64,000 nucleotides of DNA. Source: Henriciella algicola (GTDB lineage Bacteria; Pseudomonadota; Alphaproteobacteria; Caulobacterales; Hyphomonadaceae). The stretch is from positions 248,001 to 312,000 of the forward strand of contig NZ_QWGA01000007.1 in NCBI RefSeq assembly GCF_003576245.1, in the 5' to 3' direction. Both the position numbers and the translations under genes were made by a program. This document shows positions 27,132 through 37,958 of this stretch, in pieces (the first letter of the stretch is position 1; every line of letters begins with the position of its first letter). The notes below the pieces were generated by a model. It did not search any database. It saw nothing but the letters and a program-made list of their open reading frames with translations, and was not told where the DNA came from.

Positions 27132-28451
27132 ATGCGCCTGTCCAGATATTTCCTGCCAGTTTCCAAGGATGTGCCAGCTGACGCGGCCATCGTTTCGCAC
27201 CAGCTCATGCTGCGCACCGGCATGGTCCGCCAGAATGGCGCCGGTATCTATACCTGGCTGCCGCTCGGCTTTCGTGTCCTCAAGAAGATCGAGCAGATCG
27301 TCCGCGAGGAAATGGACCGGGCAGGGGCGGTTGAGCTGCTCATGCCGACGATCCAGCAGGCTGAGCTCTGGCAGGAGAGCGGGCGCTATGAGGCCTATGG
27401 CAAGGAGATGCTGCGTATCACCGACCGCCATGAGCGCGAGATGCTGTTCGGCCCGACCAATGAAGAGCTGATCACCGACGTCTTCCGCGCTTATGTGAAG
27501 AGCTACAAGGCGCTGCCGCTGAACCTCTATCACACGCAGTGGAAGTTCCGTGATGAGATCCGCCCGCGCTTTGGTGTGATGCGGGGCCGCGAATTCCTGA
27601 TGAAGGATGCCTATTCCTTCGACCTCACCGAGGAAGGCGCGCGCAAGAGCTATCAGAAGATGTTCTGCGCCTATCTTAATGCTTTCGACCGGATGGGGCT
27701 GACCGCTATTCCGATGCAGGCCGACACCGGCCCGATCGGCGGCGACCTTAGCCATGAGTTCATCATACTCGCCGATACGGGCGAAAGCGCTGTGTTCTGT
27801 GACCGGGCGCTGCTGGATGTGCCAGCGCCGGGGCTGGACCTCGATTTTGATGGTGAGTTGTCAGACGTCATGGAAAAGCGCACGCAATACTATGCGGCGA
27901 CCGAGGAAAAACATGACGAGGCCGAATTCGCCAAGGTGCCGGAAGACCGTCAGGTGTCGGCGCGCGGCATCGAGGTTGGCCATATCTTCTTCTTCGGCAC
28001 GAAATATTCCAAGGCGATGAATGCCACTGTGCAGACCGCCGAGGGTGAGAATGTGCCGGTGCAGATGGGCAGTTATGGTATTGGCGTCTCGCGCCTGGTC
28101 GGCGGCATCATTGAGGCCTGCCATGACGAGAACGGCATTGTCTGGCCCAAAGCCGTTTCGCCGTTTGATGTTGGCCTCATCTCGATGAAGCCGAAGGACG
28201 AAACGGTCTCGGGCGTGGCTGACGGCGCCTACGCAGCGCTGCAGGCGGCCGGTCTCGACGTGCTCTATGATGAGACCGATGAGCGCCCGGGCTCGAAGTT
28301 CAACCGGATGGACCTCATTGGCCTGCCTTGGCAGATCGTTATTGGCCCGCGCGGTGTCGAGGCTGGCTTGGTCGAGGTGAAGAACCGCAAGACCGGCGAG
28401 AAGTCCGACATGACGCTGGAGCAGGCCATCGAGATGGTGAAGGCCGACTGA
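27132..28451 (+). CDS. proS: Prolyl-tRNA synthetase, short alphaproteobacterial form
   Basis: Class II aminoacyl-tRNA synthetase that charges tRNA-Pro. At 439 residues it lacks the long editing insertion (INS domain) of the usual bacterial ProRS of about 570 residues, as I recall for alphaproteobacteria. Visible blocks: [76 protein letters not shown] (motif 2) and [14 protein letters not shown] (motif 3); the C-terminal anticodon-binding domain follows. ATG 27132 is chosen; upstream codons of the longer frame are intergenic. The stop overlaps lolC (TGATG). The substrate tRNA-Pro gene is also in this window. Confidence 0.94.
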   Translation: MRLSRYFLPVSKDVPADAAIVSHQLMLRTGMVRQNGAGIYTWLPLGFRVLKKIEQIVREEMDRAGAVELLMPTIQQAELWQESGRYEAYGKEMLRITDRHEREMLFGPTNEELITDVFRAYVKSYKALPLNLYHTQWKFRDEIRPRFGVMRGREFLMKDAYSFDLTEEGARKSYQKMFCAYLNAFDRMGLTAIPMQADTGPIGGDLSHEFIILADTGESAVFCDRALLDVPAPGLDLDFDGELSDVMEKRTQYYAATEEKHDEAEFAKVPEDRQVSARGIEVGHIFFFGTKYSKAMNATVQTAEGENVPVQMGSYGIGVSRLVGGIIEACHDENGIVWPKAVSPFDVGLISMKPKDETVSGVADGAYAALQAAGLDVLYDETDERPGSKFNRMDLIGLPWQIVIGPRGVEAGLVEVKNRKTGEKSDMTLEQAIEMVKAD

Positions 28452-29719
28452 TGGCGAAAGCTGCGCCTTTCGGCCAGGTGGAACGCGCGCTCGCCTGGCG
28501 CTATCTGCGCGCACGCCGCCAGCATGGCGGTGTGTCGCTCATCTCTATCATATCCTTCTTTGGCATCATGCTGGCCGTGACGGCGCTTATCGTCATCATG
28601 TCGGTTATGGCGGGCTTTCGCTCTACGTTGCTGAACGCGCTTCTTGGCGGGCAGGGGCATGTCTTCGTTTCCGTTGGCGGGCTGCCTGAAGCCGATGTCG
28701 ACGTCCTGACGAATGAGATCATCGAACTCGAAGGCGTCGAGCATGCCTTCCCGATCATCGAGCAACAGGTGCTGGCGACGTCCGAATATGGCCGGACGGG
28801 CGCCATTGTGCGCGGTGTCCGGACCGAAGACATCGGAAACCTGCCTTATCTCGAAGGCGGCCAGTCGACGGCGGATGCAGCCGGTTTCGGCGAGGGGCGC
28901 AATGGCGGCGATGTGGTTCTGATCGGCGCCTTTCTTGCGCAGGATCTGGGGCTTCGCATTGGCGACAAGATCACGCTGATTGCGCCTGAGGGTGTGGCCG
29001 GGCCGTTCGGTGTCACGCCGCGCTCCAAGGCCTATACGATCGGCGACACGTTCACGACCGGCAGTGTCGAACTCGACAAGCTTTACGTGCTGATGCCGAT
29101 GCAGCAGTCGCAGCTCTTCTTCAACAAGCGCAATGAGTATCAGGCCATCGATGCGCGGCTCTACAATCCGATGCGGACTGAGCCGATCATGGCAGAAATC
29201 CGGTCTCTGACAGGCGGGCTACGAGTCGAGGACTGGAAGCTGCGGCGCGCAGCTTATTTCAACGCGCTGAACGTCGAGCGCGGCATGATGCGGGTCATCA
29301 TGCTAATCCTGATCACCATTACGGCGCTGAATATCATCACGGGCGTTGTGATGCTCGTGAAGAACAAGACGCGCGACATCGCGATCCTTCGCACCATTGG
29401 TACGCCGCGCGGCGCGATCATGCGGATTTTTATCATGATTGGCGCAATCCTTGGTCTGACGGGCGCGCTGATCGGCCTCGTGCTGGGCGTGTTGATCGTG
29501 CTGAATATTGGTGTGGTCGAAGGCTTCCTGAGCTCCATTCTCGGCCGCGATATCTTCGATGCCGAAGTCTATGGCCTCGATGGCCTGCCGGCAGAGCTCG
29601 ATTGGGCGGAGGCTGTATTCACGACGCTGTGGGCGATGAGCATGTCGATCCTTGTGGCGATCTGGCCGGCCTGGAGCGCGGCACGTCTCGATCCTGTTGA
29701 TGCGTTGAGGTTCGAGTGA
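28451..29719 (+). CDS. lolC: Lipoprotein-releasing ABC transporter permease (LolC/LolE type)
   Basis: Inner-membrane permease that extracts outer-membrane lipoproteins and hands them to LolA. The 422 residues have one N-terminal helix (SLISIISFFGIMLAVTALIVIMSVMAGF, about 31-58), a large periplasmic domain, and three C-terminal helices with the FtsX-like motif LVKNKTRDIAILRTIGTPRGAIMRIF. Only one permease gene is adjacent, which suggests a homodimeric LolC/E (LolF-like) system. The start overlaps the proS stop and the stop overlaps lolD, both as TGATG. Confidence 0.92.
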   Translation: MAKAAPFGQVERALAWRYLRARRQHGGVSLISIISFFGIMLAVTALIVIMSVMAGFRSTLLNALLGGQGHVFVSVGGLPEADVDVLTNEIIELEGVEHAFPIIEQQVLATSEYGRTGAIVRGVRTEDIGNLPYLEGGQSTADAAGFGEGRNGGDVVLIGAFLAQDLGLRIGDKITLIAPEGVAGPFGVTPRSKAYTIGDTFTTGSVELDKLYVLMPMQQSQLFFNKRNEYQAIDARLYNPMRTEPIMAEIRSLTGGLRVEDWKLRRAAYFNALNVERGMMRVIMLILITITALNIITGVVMLVKNKTRDIAILRTIGTPRGAIMRIFIMIGAILGLTGALIGLVLGVLIVLNIGVVEGFLSSILGRDIFDAEVYGLDGLPAELDWAEAVFTTLWAMSMSILVAIWPAWSAARLDPVDALRFE

Positions 29720-30408
29720 TGAGCGCTGCACCTGTTCTTGAACTTCGCGGCATCGTTCGCGAATACCGCTCTGGCCCAACCGTCCTTCAGGTCCTGGATC
29801 ATGCCGACCTGACGCTGAACCGCGGTGAGCTGGTCGGTCTTGTCGGTCCTTCGGGGTCTGGCAAGTCGACGCTGTTGCATACGGCTGGCCTTCTGGAGCG
29901 CGCCGAGGGCGGCGAAGTCCTGCTGGATGGTGAAGGTGTTCTGAACCTGTCGGACGCTGTTCGCACGCGCCTTCGCCGCGAGAAGCTCGGTTTCGTCTAC
30001 CAGTTTCACCATTTGCTGCCGGAGTTCAACGCGCTCGATAATGTCGCGATGCCGCTCATGGTGAATGGCGTAAAGCGGAGCCTTGCGCGCGAAAAGGCCC
30101 GCGAGCTTCTGGCCGAGATGGGCCTCTCAGAGCGGGTTGATCACCAGCCAGGTGCGTTGTCAGGCGGTGAGCAGCAGCGCGTCGCGATTGCCCGCGCCCT
30201 GGTAAATGACCCCAAGCTGGTCATCGCCGATGAGCCGACCGGCAATCTCGACCCGGCAACGACCGAGCGTGTCTTTGCCAGCCTGATCAAGATTGCGCGT
30301 ATGGAGGGGGCTGCGGTCCTCGTCGCCACCCACAATATGGCGCTCAACCAGCATATGGACCGGGTGCTGACGCTGAAGGCAGGAAAACTCACAGCCTTTG
30401 CAGGCTGA
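29719..30408 (+). CDS. lolD: Lipoprotein-releasing ABC transporter ATP-binding protein
   Basis: ATPase that drives the LolC permease. In 229 residues: Walker A GPSGSGKST (about 39-47), Q-loop in YQFHHLLPEFN, ABC signature LSGGEQQRVAIARAL (about 141-155), Walker B LVIADEPTGNLD and the H-loop ATHN. The ATG at 29719 is preferred over a GTG one codon earlier. Fifty-five bases then precede dnaE. Confidence 0.95.
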   Translation: MSAAPVLELRGIVREYRSGPTVLQVLDHADLTLNRGELVGLVGPSGSGKSTLLHTAGLLERAEGGEVLLDGEGVLNLSDAVRTRLRREKLGFVYQFHHLLPEFNALDNVAMPLMVNGVKRSLAREKARELLAEMGLSERVDHQPGALSGGEQQRVAIARALVNDPKLVIADEPTGNLDPATTERVFASLIKIARMEGAAVLVATHNMALNQHMDRVLTLKAGKLTAFAG

Positions 30409-30463
30409 GCCCTTCGACTCACTGGCATTACGGGGCATAATCCTCGCCTGAGAGGAGCCCGCC

Positions 30464-33400
30464 TTGTCCGAGCCGCTTTTTATCCATCTTGCCGTGCGTA
30501 CCAGCTTCTCGCTTCTCGAGAGCATGATTACGCCAAAGGATCTTAAAGCGTGGGCCGTTGGCAATGGGGTGCCGGCCGTTGCGGTGACCGACAGGAATAA
30601 TCTGTTTGGCGCTCTGGAGATTTCCGAAACGCTATCTGGCGCTGGCGTTCAGCCGATCATGGCGTGCTGCTTCGATGTAACGGATGGCGGACATCAGGAA
30701 TGGCTGACGCAGGTGTCTGTCTATGCCCAGAACGAGATTGGCTACAAACGTCTCATGGAGCTGTCATCCTATGCCTATCTTGAGGCGGCGGATGGTGTGC
30801 CGCGCCTCAAGAGAGAGCATCTGTTTGAGAAGACAGACGGCCTGATCCTTCTGTCCGGCGGGATGCGGGGCGAGGCCGCGCAGTACATCCTGAAGAACAA
30901 GCAAGCTGATGCCGAGGCGACCCTGTCCAGCTTTGCGCAGGCTTATCCGGGGCGCTGCTATGTCGAGCTGACGCGGCATGGCCTGCCGGAAGAGGCAGAC
31001 AGTGAGCCGGGCTTGCTGGAAGCGGCCTACAAGCTCGGCCTGCCAGTGGTCGCCACCCATGATGCGCGGTTCCTGAATCCGAAGCATGCCCACGCCCATG
31101 ACGCGATGATGTGTATCGCGAATGGCGAATATCTTGGTCAGGACGATCGCAAGCGGGTCTCGCCGGACCAGTACCTGAAAGCACCTGCCGACATGATTGA
31201 GCTTTTTGCCGATCTGCCGGAAGCGGTCGCCTCGACGGTGGAGATTGCGAAACGCTGCGCGGTGCGTGCGCGCACGCATGAGCCGATCCTGCCGAACTTT
31301 GGCGACGGCACACGCTCCGAGTTTGAAGAGTTGCGCGTTCAGGCAGAGGAGGGGCTGGAGCAGCGCCTTGCAGAAGCGCCGCAGCTCTACGCGCCGAAAG
31401 AGACCTATATCGAGCGGCTCAATTATGAGCTTGGCATCATCAAGAAGATGGGCTTTCCGGGCTACTTCCTGATCGTTGCCGACTTCATCAAATGGGCCAA
31501 GGAACAGGGGATCCCTGTCGGCCCGGGCCGTGGTTCTGGTGCGGGCTCCGTTGTGGCCTGGGTGCTGACGATTACGGATCTCGATCCGCTTCGCTTTGAT
31601 CTTCTGTTCGAACGCTTCCTGAACCCGGAACGCGTGTCGATGCCTGACTTCGACGTCGACTTCTGTCAGGAGCGGCGCGGTGAGGTCATCCGTTATGTGC
31701 GTGATAAGTATGGCGCCGACAGTGTGGCCGCGATCATCACCTTCGGTACACTGCAGGCAAAGGCTGTCGTGCGGGATGTCGGCCGCGTCATGCAGATGCC
31801 CTACGGCCAGGTCGACAGGCTGGCAAAGCTCATTCCGTTCAATCCTGCCAATCCACCGAAGCTGCAGGATGCCATCGACGATGAGCCGAAATTCGATGAC
31901 GAAGTCGCGCAGGATCCACGCGTCGGAGAGTTGCTGAAAACAGCGCTGGCGCTAGAGGGTCTGTATCGCAATGCCGGCACGCACGCTGCTGGCGTTGTTA
32001 TCGGCGATCGTCCGCTTACGGAGCTTGTGCCGCTTTATAATGATCCGCGTTCTGATCTTCCGGCTACGCAGTTTAATATGAAGTGGGCTGAGGCGGGCGG
32101 CCTCGTCAAGTTCGACTTCCTTGGCCTGAAGACCCTGACGGTTATCGACCGCGCGCTGAAATTCATCCGGCGCGATGGCCGCGATGTCGGACCTGAATGG
32201 GATACGCTGGATGACAAGGACACTTACGAGCTGATGGCCAGCGGCCAGACGCTGGGCGTGTTCCAGCTTGAAGGCCAGGGCATGCGGGACACGCTGCGCA
32301 AGGTGCGCCCGCACAACCTTGAAGATGTTATCGCGATCATCTCGCTTTATCGTCCAGGTCCGATGGACAACATCCCGGTCTATGTGGCGGGCAAGGAAGA
32401 CCCGAAGAACGTTCACTACCAGCACCCTGATCTCGAGCCGATCCTTGAAGCGACCTATGGCGTGCCTGTCTATCAGGAACAGGTCATGCGTATGGCGCAG
32501 GAGATTGCGGGCTACTCGCTTGGCGAAGCTGACCTTCTGCGCCGCGCCATGGGTAAGAAGAAGGTCGAGGAAATGGTGGCGCAGCGCGCGCGCTTCCTCG
32601 ACGGTGCGCAAAAGCTCAAAGGTATCGAAGCGCCGCTCGCCAACGAAATCTTCGACACGATGGAGAAGTTCGCGGGCTACGGTTTCAACAAGTCGCACGC
32701 CGCTGCTTATGCGCTTATCGGTTACCAGACGGCCTATCTGAAGCGCCACTTCCCGGTCGAATTCCTTGCCGCCTCGATGAGCCTCGACCTGCAGAACACC
32801 GACAAGCTAGCCGCCTTCGTGCAGGAGTGCCGGCGGCTCGAGATCGAGATCATCCAGCCGGACGTGAACCGGTCAACGGCTGACTTTGACGTTGAGAATG
32901 GCGCGCTCGTCTATGCGCTGGGCGCGCTGAAAGGCGTTGGCCTTGAGGCCATGCGCCAGCTGGAAGCCGAGCGTGCGGTGCGCGGTCCCTTCCAGTCGCT
33001 GCATGACTTTGCAGAACGCGTTGATCCGAAATCCGTGAACAAGAAGTGCTTCGAGCAGCTGTCGCGTGCAGGTGGCTTCGACTCGATTGAGCCGAACCGG
33101 GCGACCTGTCTTGCATCGGCGCACCTGCTTTCCGCCATGGCGGTTTCAGCGGCTGAGGACCGGGCTGGCGGGCAGGGCGGCCTGTTCGGTGATGCAGAGC
33201 CTGCCGTGAAGGCGACTTTGCAGGAAGTGTCCTCCTGGAATGGCCAGCAGATCCTCGACGAGGAATTGGCCGCTGTCGGCTTTTATCTCAGCGGCCATCC
33301 GCTCGACGATGTGCTCGACAGTCTCGAGGAAGGACGCATCACGCTGTCCAACGAGATTGCCGATGTTGCCGTGGATGGGCGACCGCTTGAGCTGATTGGC

Positions 33401-33883
33401 GTCGTGCGCCGCCGGGTCGAAAAGCCGGCCCGTAATGGTGGCAAGTTCGCCTTCCTGACACTGTCTGACCCGACCGGTGAGGTCGAGCTGATGGTCATGC
33501 CGGAAGTGCTCGATAATTTCCGTGATCTCATGTCACCGGCCAGCAGCATTTGCGTCATGGTGAATGTTCGGCGGCAGGAGGAGGAAATCCGCCTCTCGGT
33601 GAAGCATGTGAAGCCGATTGAGAAAGCGCGGATCGGTAAGAAAGCAAAGGCGCTCGTCGTGCGCCTGTCGCGCGGGGCAAACTTTGATGAGCTGGCGGCC
33701 GTGGCCGAGCGGCTCATCAATGCGCCGGGCGCGGACCGGGGCGAAATCTTCCTTGAGCTACCGCTTGTTGATGGCCGGATCGTCTCCATGAAGCTTCCGG
33801 CCGTCTATGCGACGGGGCTTGAGGCGTTGCGCGCGCTCAAGATGGCGTCCGGCGTCTCACGCGTGGACACGCTCGCGGCCTGA
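30464..33883 (+). CDS. dnaE: DNA polymerase III subunit alpha
   Basis: Replicative C-family polymerase of 1139 residues. The N-terminal PHP domain begins FIHLAVRTSFSLLESMITPKDL; the palm carries GPGRGSGAGSVVAWVLTITDLDP and the catalytic PDFDVDFCQERRGEVI motif (about 389-404); TFGTLQAKAVVRDVGRV, KFDFLGLKTLTVIDRA and GYGFNKSHAAAYALIGYQTAYLK follow; an OB-fold lies near 960-1060. It uses a TTG start at 30464, supported by AGAGGAG seven bases upstream and by the family N-terminus. Its PHP histidine pattern was not checked in detail, so proofreading activity of that domain is not claimed. Confidence 0.96.
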   Translation: MSEPLFIHLAVRTSFSLLESMITPKDLKAWAVGNGVPAVAVTDRNNLFGALEISETLSGAGVQPIMACCFDVTDGGHQEWLTQVSVYAQNEIGYKRLMELSSYAYLEAADGVPRLKREHLFEKTDGLILLSGGMRGEAAQYILKNKQADAEATLSSFAQAYPGRCYVELTRHGLPEEADSEPGLLEAAYKLGLPVVATHDARFLNPKHAHAHDAMMCIANGEYLGQDDRKRVSPDQYLKAPADMIELFADLPEAVASTVEIAKRCAVRARTHEPILPNFGDGTRSEFEELRVQAEEGLEQRLAEAPQLYAPKETYIERLNYELGIIKKMGFPGYFLIVADFIKWAKEQGIPVGPGRGSGAGSVVAWVLTITDLDPLRFDLLFERFLNPERVSMPDFDVDFCQERRGEVIRYVRDKYGADSVAAIITFGTLQAKAVVRDVGRVMQMPYGQVDRLAKLIPFNPANPPKLQDAIDDEPKFDDEVAQDPRVGELLKTALALEGLYRNAGTHAAGVVIGDRPLTELVPLYNDPRSDLPATQFNMKWAEAGGLVKFDFLGLKTLTVIDRALKFIRRDGRDVGPEWDTLDDKDTYELMASGQTLGVFQLEGQGMRDTLRKVRPHNLEDVIAIISLYRPGPMDNIPVYVAGKEDPKNVHYQHPDLEPILEATYGVPVYQEQVMRMAQEIAGYSLGEADLLRRAMGKKKVEEMVAQRARFLDGAQKLKGIEAPLANEIFDTMEKFAGYGFNKSHAAAYALIGYQTAYLKRHFPVEFLAASMSLDLQNTDKLAAFVQECRRLEIEIIQPDVNRSTADFDVENGALVYALGALKGVGLEAMRQLEAERAVRGPFQSLHDFAERVDPKSVNKKCFEQLSRAGGFDSIEPNRATCLASAHLLSAMAVSAAEDRAGGQGGLFGDAEPAVKATLQEVSSWNGQQILDEELAAVGFYLSGHPLDDVLDSLEEGRITLSNEIADVAVDGRPLELIGVVRRRVEKPARNGGKFAFLTLSDPTGEVELMVMPEVLDNFRDLMSPASSICVMVNVRRQEEEIRLSVKHVKPIEKARIGKKAKALVVRLSRGANFDELAAVAERLINAPGADRGEIFLELPLVDGRIVSMKLPAVYATGLEALRALKMASGVSRVDTLAA

Positions 33884-33893
33884 CAAAGCCCGG

Positions 33894-33921
33894 TTGCAAT
33901 TGGGCCCGTTTTACGTATATG
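33894..33921 (+). promoter_or_regulatory. Predicted rpsB-tsf promoter
   Basis: TTGCAA (33894-33899) and TATATG (33916-33921) with a 16-bp spacer sit just after the dnaE stop, giving a leader of about 95 bases before rpsB. The stretch TTGCAATTGG also opens the rpmF promoter at 63613. Confidence 0.6.
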
Positions 33922-34022
33922 GCAGCGCTCTAAACCCCCGATGCGCGGATCATCCGGTGTCGAGCTCAGTGGTTTGAGCCCGATAGTGTCCGTGCCGGTC
34001 AACCGGAAGAGGAAGAAAGATC

Positions 34023-34853
34023 ATGGCTCTGCCTGAATTCACGATGCGTCAGCTGCTCGAAGCTGGTGTTCACTTCGGCCACCAAACCCACCGCTGGAAC
34101 CCAAAGATGAAGCCCTTCATCTATGGCGATCGCGCGGGTATCCACATCATGGACCTGTCCAAGACCGTGCCACTGCTTCACCAGGCGCTGGTCCAGGTTC
34201 GCGACACGGTTGCAAAGGGCGGCCGCGTTCTTTTCGTCGGCACCAAGCGCCAGGCTGCGCAGCCGATTGCAGAAGCTGCAGAGCGTTCTGCCCAGTACTT
34301 CATGAACCATCGTTGGCTCGGCGGCACGCTGACCAACTGGTCAACCGTTTCCAAGTCGATCAAGCGTCTTCGCGAACTCGACGAAGTTCTCTCTGATCGT
34401 GACGCCTCTGGCCTCACCAAGAAAGAGCTCCTCGTTGTTGAGCGTGAGCGCGACAAGCTGCAGCGCGCCCTTGGCGGTATTGCAAATATGGGCGGCCTGC
34501 CGAGCCTCATGTTCGTTATCGACACGAACAAGGAGCAGATCGCCATCAAGGAAGCCAAGAAGCTTGGCATCCCGGTTATCGCCGTGATCGATACCAATTG
34601 CGACCCGGACGATGTCGACTTCCCGTTCCCGGGCAATGACGACGCCGCCCGCTCGATCTCGCTCTACTGCAACCTGATTGCAGACGCGGTTCTCGATGGT
34701 CTGGCTGAATCGTCGGCTGGCCTCGGTATCGACCTTGGCGAGTCCGAAGACATCGACGCGATGGCCGAAAGCGACGTTGCCGCCGCTGATGCTGCTGCCA
34801 GCGAAGCTGCTGAAGCAGACGCAGGCGAAGAAGAAGCCAAGGCTGACAGCTAA
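34023..34853 (+). CDS. rpsB: 30S ribosomal protein S2
   Basis: Small-subunit protein at the head-body junction. Of 276 residues the first 230 are the S2 fold: [65 protein letters not shown] and [29 protein letters not shown]. The last 40 or so residues form an acidic, alanine-rich tail ([17 protein letters not shown]). A purine-rich GGAAGAGGAAGAAAG precedes the ATG. The leader between promoter and start could hold autoregulatory structure, but I cannot demonstrate it. Confidence 0.97.
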   Translation: MALPEFTMRQLLEAGVHFGHQTHRWNPKMKPFIYGDRAGIHIMDLSKTVPLLHQALVQVRDTVAKGGRVLFVGTKRQAAQPIAEAAERSAQYFMNHRWLGGTLTNWSTVSKSIKRLRELDEVLSDRDASGLTKKELLVVERERDKLQRALGGIANMGGLPSLMFVIDTNKEQIAIKEAKKLGIPVIAVIDTNCDPDDVDFPFPGNDDAARSISLYCNLIADAVLDGLAESSAGLGIDLGESEDIDAMAESDVAAADAAASEAAEADAGEEEAKADS

Positions 34854-34885
34854 AACCTGAAACTCAATCTGGAAGGATCATAGAG

Positions 34886-35800
34886 ATGGCACAGATCACC
34901 GCCGCTCTGGTCAAGGACCTGCGTGACCGCACGGGCGCAGGCATGATGGATGCGAAAAAAGCGCTCGTCGAAAATGATGGTGACACGGAAGCCGCTGTTG
35001 ACTGGCTGCGTGCGAAAGGCCTCTCCAAGGCCGCCAAGAAGGCTGGCCGCGCTGCGGCTGACGGCCTAGTTGCTGCGCTGCTGTCATCTGACGGCACGTC
35101 CGGCACGCTGGTCGAGCTGAACGCTGAGACCGACTTCGTTGCCCGCAACGAGAAGTTCCAGTCCGCGCTCGCAGGCATCGCCAAGACCGCGCTCGAAACC
35201 GACGGTTCGCTTGAAGCAGTCCAGAACGCACCAGCGCCAAAAGGCGATGGTACGGTCAATGACATGATCACCGGCCTCGTTGCGACGATCGGTGAAAACA
35301 TGACGCTTCGCCGCGTTGCGAAAATGACCGCTGAGGGCGGCCAGGTCGCTGCTTACGTTCACAGCCCGGAAGCTGAGAACATGGGCAAGATCGGCGTGCT
35401 CGTGGCTGTCGAAGGTAGCGACAATGCGAAGCTGGCTGAAGCTGCCCGCAAGGTTGCGATGCACGTTGCTGCAACGAACCCGGCATCGGCGACGACGGCT
35501 GACCTCGACCCTGAGCTGGTTGAGCGTGAGCGTCAGATCCTGACCGATCAGGCCCGCGAAAGCGGCAAGCCTGACAATGTCATCGAGAAGATGATCGAAG
35601 GCCGCCTCAACAAGTTCTACAAGGAAGTTGTCCTTGTCGAGCAGCCATTCGTGATGAACCCGGACCAGACGGTCGCCGCGTTTCTTGAAGAGCAGGGCGC
35701 AACGCTGAAGGGCTTTGTGCGCTTCGGTCTGGGCGAAGGTGTCGAGAAGGAAGAAGACGATTTCGCTGCTGAAGTCGCTTCCATGACCTCCGGCTCCTAA
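34886..35800 (+). CDS. tsf: Translation elongation factor Ts
   Basis: Guanine-nucleotide exchange factor for EF-Tu. The 304 residues start with the UBA-like domain [40 protein letters not shown] and contain the signature [16 protein letters not shown] (about 70-85), where the TDFVARN block inserts near the EF-Tu nucleotide site. Two core subdomains follow ([10 protein letters not shown] and [19 protein letters not shown]). The gene follows rpsB by 32 bases and is followed by a strong hairpin. Confidence 0.97.
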   Translation: MAQITAALVKDLRDRTGAGMMDAKKALVENDGDTEAAVDWLRAKGLSKAAKKAGRAAADGLVAALLSSDGTSGTLVELNAETDFVARNEKFQSALAGIAKTALETDGSLEAVQNAPAPKGDGTVNDMITGLVATIGENMTLRRVAKMTAEGGQVAAYVHSPEAENMGKIGVLVAVEGSDNAKLAEAARKVAMHVAATNPASATTADLDPELVERERQILTDQARESGKPDNVIEKMIEGRLNKFYKEVVLVEQPFVMNPDQTVAAFLEEQGATLKGFVRFGLGEGVEKEEDDFAAEVASMTSGS

Positions 35801-35825
35801 GACCTGCAAAACTCATCTTAAAGTC

Positions 35826-35860
35826 TCCCGGCTGCCCATGACAGGCAGCCGGGAATCCTT
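35826..35860 (+). terminator. Probable intrinsic terminator or attenuator after tsf
   Basis: TCCCGGCTGCC (35826-35836) and GGCAGCCGGGA (35844-35854) form a perfect 11-bp GC-rich stem with a 7-base loop, followed by ATCCTTT. The T-tract is weak, so read-through into pyrH is likely. Confidence 0.7.
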
Positions 35861-35889
35861 TACGAGCTAAGCGGCCTTGGGAGACAGTC

Positions 35890-36627
35890 ATGACAACAGA
35901 GACCGACCATAGCAGCGAGCTCGTCTATAAGCGTGTTCTCCTGAAGCTTTCGGGAGAGGCCCTGATGGGGCCATCGGAATTCGGCATCCATATGCCGACC
36001 TGCCTACAATTCGCCGAAGAAATCTCTGGTGCGATCCGCCAGACGAATGTCGAGCTGTGCCTGGTTATCGGTGGCGGTAATATCTTCCGCGGCCTTGCCG
36101 GTGCTGCCAATGGCATGGATCGCTCTCAAGCTGATTCGATGGGCATGCTTGCCACGGTGATGAACGCGCTGGCGATGCAGAGCGCGCTTGAGCAGATCGG
36201 CACGCCGACCCGGGTTCAGTCCGCGATCCCGATGGACACAGTCTGTGAGCCCTATATCCGCCGCCGCGCTATCCGCCACATGGAGAAGAAGCGCGTTGTT
36301 ATCTTCGCCGCGGGCACGGGCAATCCATACTTCACCACCGACACGGGTGCGGCCCTTCGAGCTGCCGAGATGAATTGCGAAGCCATGTTCAAGGGCACGC
36401 AGGTCGACGGTGTCTATTCGGCCGACCCGAAAAAGCATGCTGACGCCGAGCGCTATGAGAAGCTCGGCTATCAGGAAGTCCTCGCGCGTGATCTTCGCGT
36501 CATGGACGCTTCCGCCGTCAGCCTGATGCGCGATACAAGCATTCCAATCGTCGTGTTTTCACTCCACAAGAAGGGCGCGTTGCTAGACGTTCTGCGTGGG
36601 GTCGGAACATCGACGCTCATCTCTTAA
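35890..36627 (+). CDS. pyrH: UMP kinase
   Basis: Phosphorylates UMP to UDP in pyrimidine nucleotide synthesis; hexameric amino-acid-kinase fold. The 245 residues show [12 protein letters not shown] (about 16-27), [10 protein letters not shown] (about 59-68), [19 protein letters not shown] and [22 protein letters not shown]. It starts after the tsf hairpin and is 18 bases upstream of frr. Confidence 0.96.
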   Translation: MTTETDHSSELVYKRVLLKLSGEALMGPSEFGIHMPTCLQFAEEISGAIRQTNVELCLVIGGGNIFRGLAGAANGMDRSQADSMGMLATVMNALAMQSALEQIGTPTRVQSAIPMDTVCEPYIRRRAIRHMEKKRVVIFAAGTGNPYFTTDTGAALRAAEMNCEAMFKGTQVDGVYSADPKKHADAERYEKLGYQEVLARDLRVMDASAVSLMRDTSIPIVVFSLHKKGALLDVLRGVGTSTLIS

Positions 36628-36645
36628 TGTGCGAGAACAAGTGCC

Positions 36646-37200
36646 ATGAGTATAAACAAAAAAGATCTTGAGCGCCGCATGGAAGGCGCCGTCGCTTCGC
36701 TCCAGTCGGACCTTGCTGGTCTTCGTACGGGGCGCGCATCGCCGAACCTGCTCGATACGGTGAACGTGCCAGCTTATGGCTCGACTGTTCCTCTGAACCA
36801 GGTTGGCTCTGTCTCTGTGCTCGATGCACGTACGCTTTCGGTCAACATCTGGGACAAGTCCGTGGTTGGCGCCGCTGACAAGGCGATCCGCGAATCAGGT
36901 CTTGGCCTGAACCCGGTGACCGATGGCACGACGCTTCGTATCCCGATCCCTGTCCTCAACGAGGAACGCCGCGCTGAGCTGTCCAAGATTGCCGGCAAAT
37001 ATGCTGAGCAGGCTCGTGTTGCGGTGCGCAATGTGCGCCGCGATGGCATGGACCAGCTGAAAAAGGGCGAGAAGGACAATGAGATCAGCAAGGACGAGGC
37101 TCACGGCCTCTCCGATGACGTCCAGAAGCTCACCGACACTTACATTGCCCGCATCGATGAGATCGTGAAGGCAAAAGAAGCGGAGATCATGCAGGTTTGA
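36646..37200 (+). CDS. frr: Ribosome recycling factor
   Basis: Splits post-termination ribosomes together with EF-G. The 184 residues match the family exactly in length and pattern: [66 protein letters not shown] and [26 protein letters not shown]. The C-terminal codons overlap the uppS start (TTGA). Confidence 0.97.
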   Translation: MSINKKDLERRMEGAVASLQSDLAGLRTGRASPNLLDTVNVPAYGSTVPLNQVGSVSVLDARTLSVNIWDKSVVGAADKAIRESGLGLNPVTDGTTLRIPIPVLNEERRAELSKIAGKYAEQARVAVRNVRRDGMDQLKKGEKDNEISKDEAHGLSDDVQKLTDTYIARIDEIVKAKEAEIMQV

Positions 37201-37958
37201 GTGCGCAGCCGGCTTCTAACGGGGTTCCCGAATTTGCCGATCCATCCAGTCTGCCCTCCCATGTCGGAATTATCATGGACGGGAACGGTCGATGGGCGAC
37301 CCGGAATGGCCTGCCGCGTTCAATCGGACATGAGCGCGGCGTCGATGCGCTGCGCGAAACGGTCAGGGCAGCCCAGAAGCTCGGCCTGTCCTATCTGACG
37401 GTCTATTCCTTCTCGACCGAGAACTGGCGCCGGCCCGTTGCTGAAGTCACGGCTCTGTTTGCGCTTCTACGTCACTTCATCAAGAAGGACCTGAAGCGCC
37501 TGAAGAGCGAGAACGTGAAGATAAGCGTTTTCGGAACGCGGGCCGGGCTTCCTGAGGATATCTGTTCGTTGCTGGATATGGCTGTCGAGGAGACGGCAGG
37601 GAATACGCGCTTCAATCTTGGCATCGCTTTCAACTATGGCGGCCGTGAAGAGATTGCGCGCGCAGCAAAGCAGGTCGCAGAGAAAGTCGCGGCTGGCGAG
37701 CTGAGCATTGAAGCGTTCACGGAAGACGCTATTTCCCAGCATCTCGACACAAAGGCGTTTCCCGACCCGGACATGATCATCCGGACGGGCGAAGAGCATC
37801 GTCTGAGCAATTTCCTTACCTGGCAGGGCGCCTATGCAGAGCTTGTCTTCATGGATGTCCTTTGGCCTGAATTTGGCGAAGCCCAGCTAAGAGAAGCACT
37901 CGAAAAGTTCGGCGCGCGAGAGCGCCGGTTTGGTGGTCTGGGCAAGGAGGCGCGCTAG
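37197..37958 (+). CDS. uppS: Isoprenyl transferase (undecaprenyl diphosphate synthase)
   Basis: cis-Prenyltransferase that makes the C55 lipid carrier for peptidoglycan and other glycans. The 253 residues contain [27 protein letters not shown] (catalytic Asp near 28), [14 protein letters not shown] and the C-terminal [35 protein letters not shown] at 37197, overlapping the frr stop, is the only start that leaves room for the conserved N-terminus, since the first in-frame ATG is inside the DGNGR motif. One base separates it from cdsA. Confidence 0.92.
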   Translation: MSAQPASNGVPEFADPSSLPSHVGIIMDGNGRWATRNGLPRSIGHERGVDALRETVRAAQKLGLSYLTVYSFSTENWRRPVAEVTALFALLRHFIKKDLKRLKSENVKISVFGTRAGLPEDICSLLDMAVEETAGNTRFNLGIAFNYGGREEIARAAKQVAEKVAAGELSIEAFTEDAISQHLDTKAFPDPDMIIRTGEEHRLSNFLTWQGAYAELVFMDVLWPEFGEAQLREALEKFGARERRFGGLGKEAR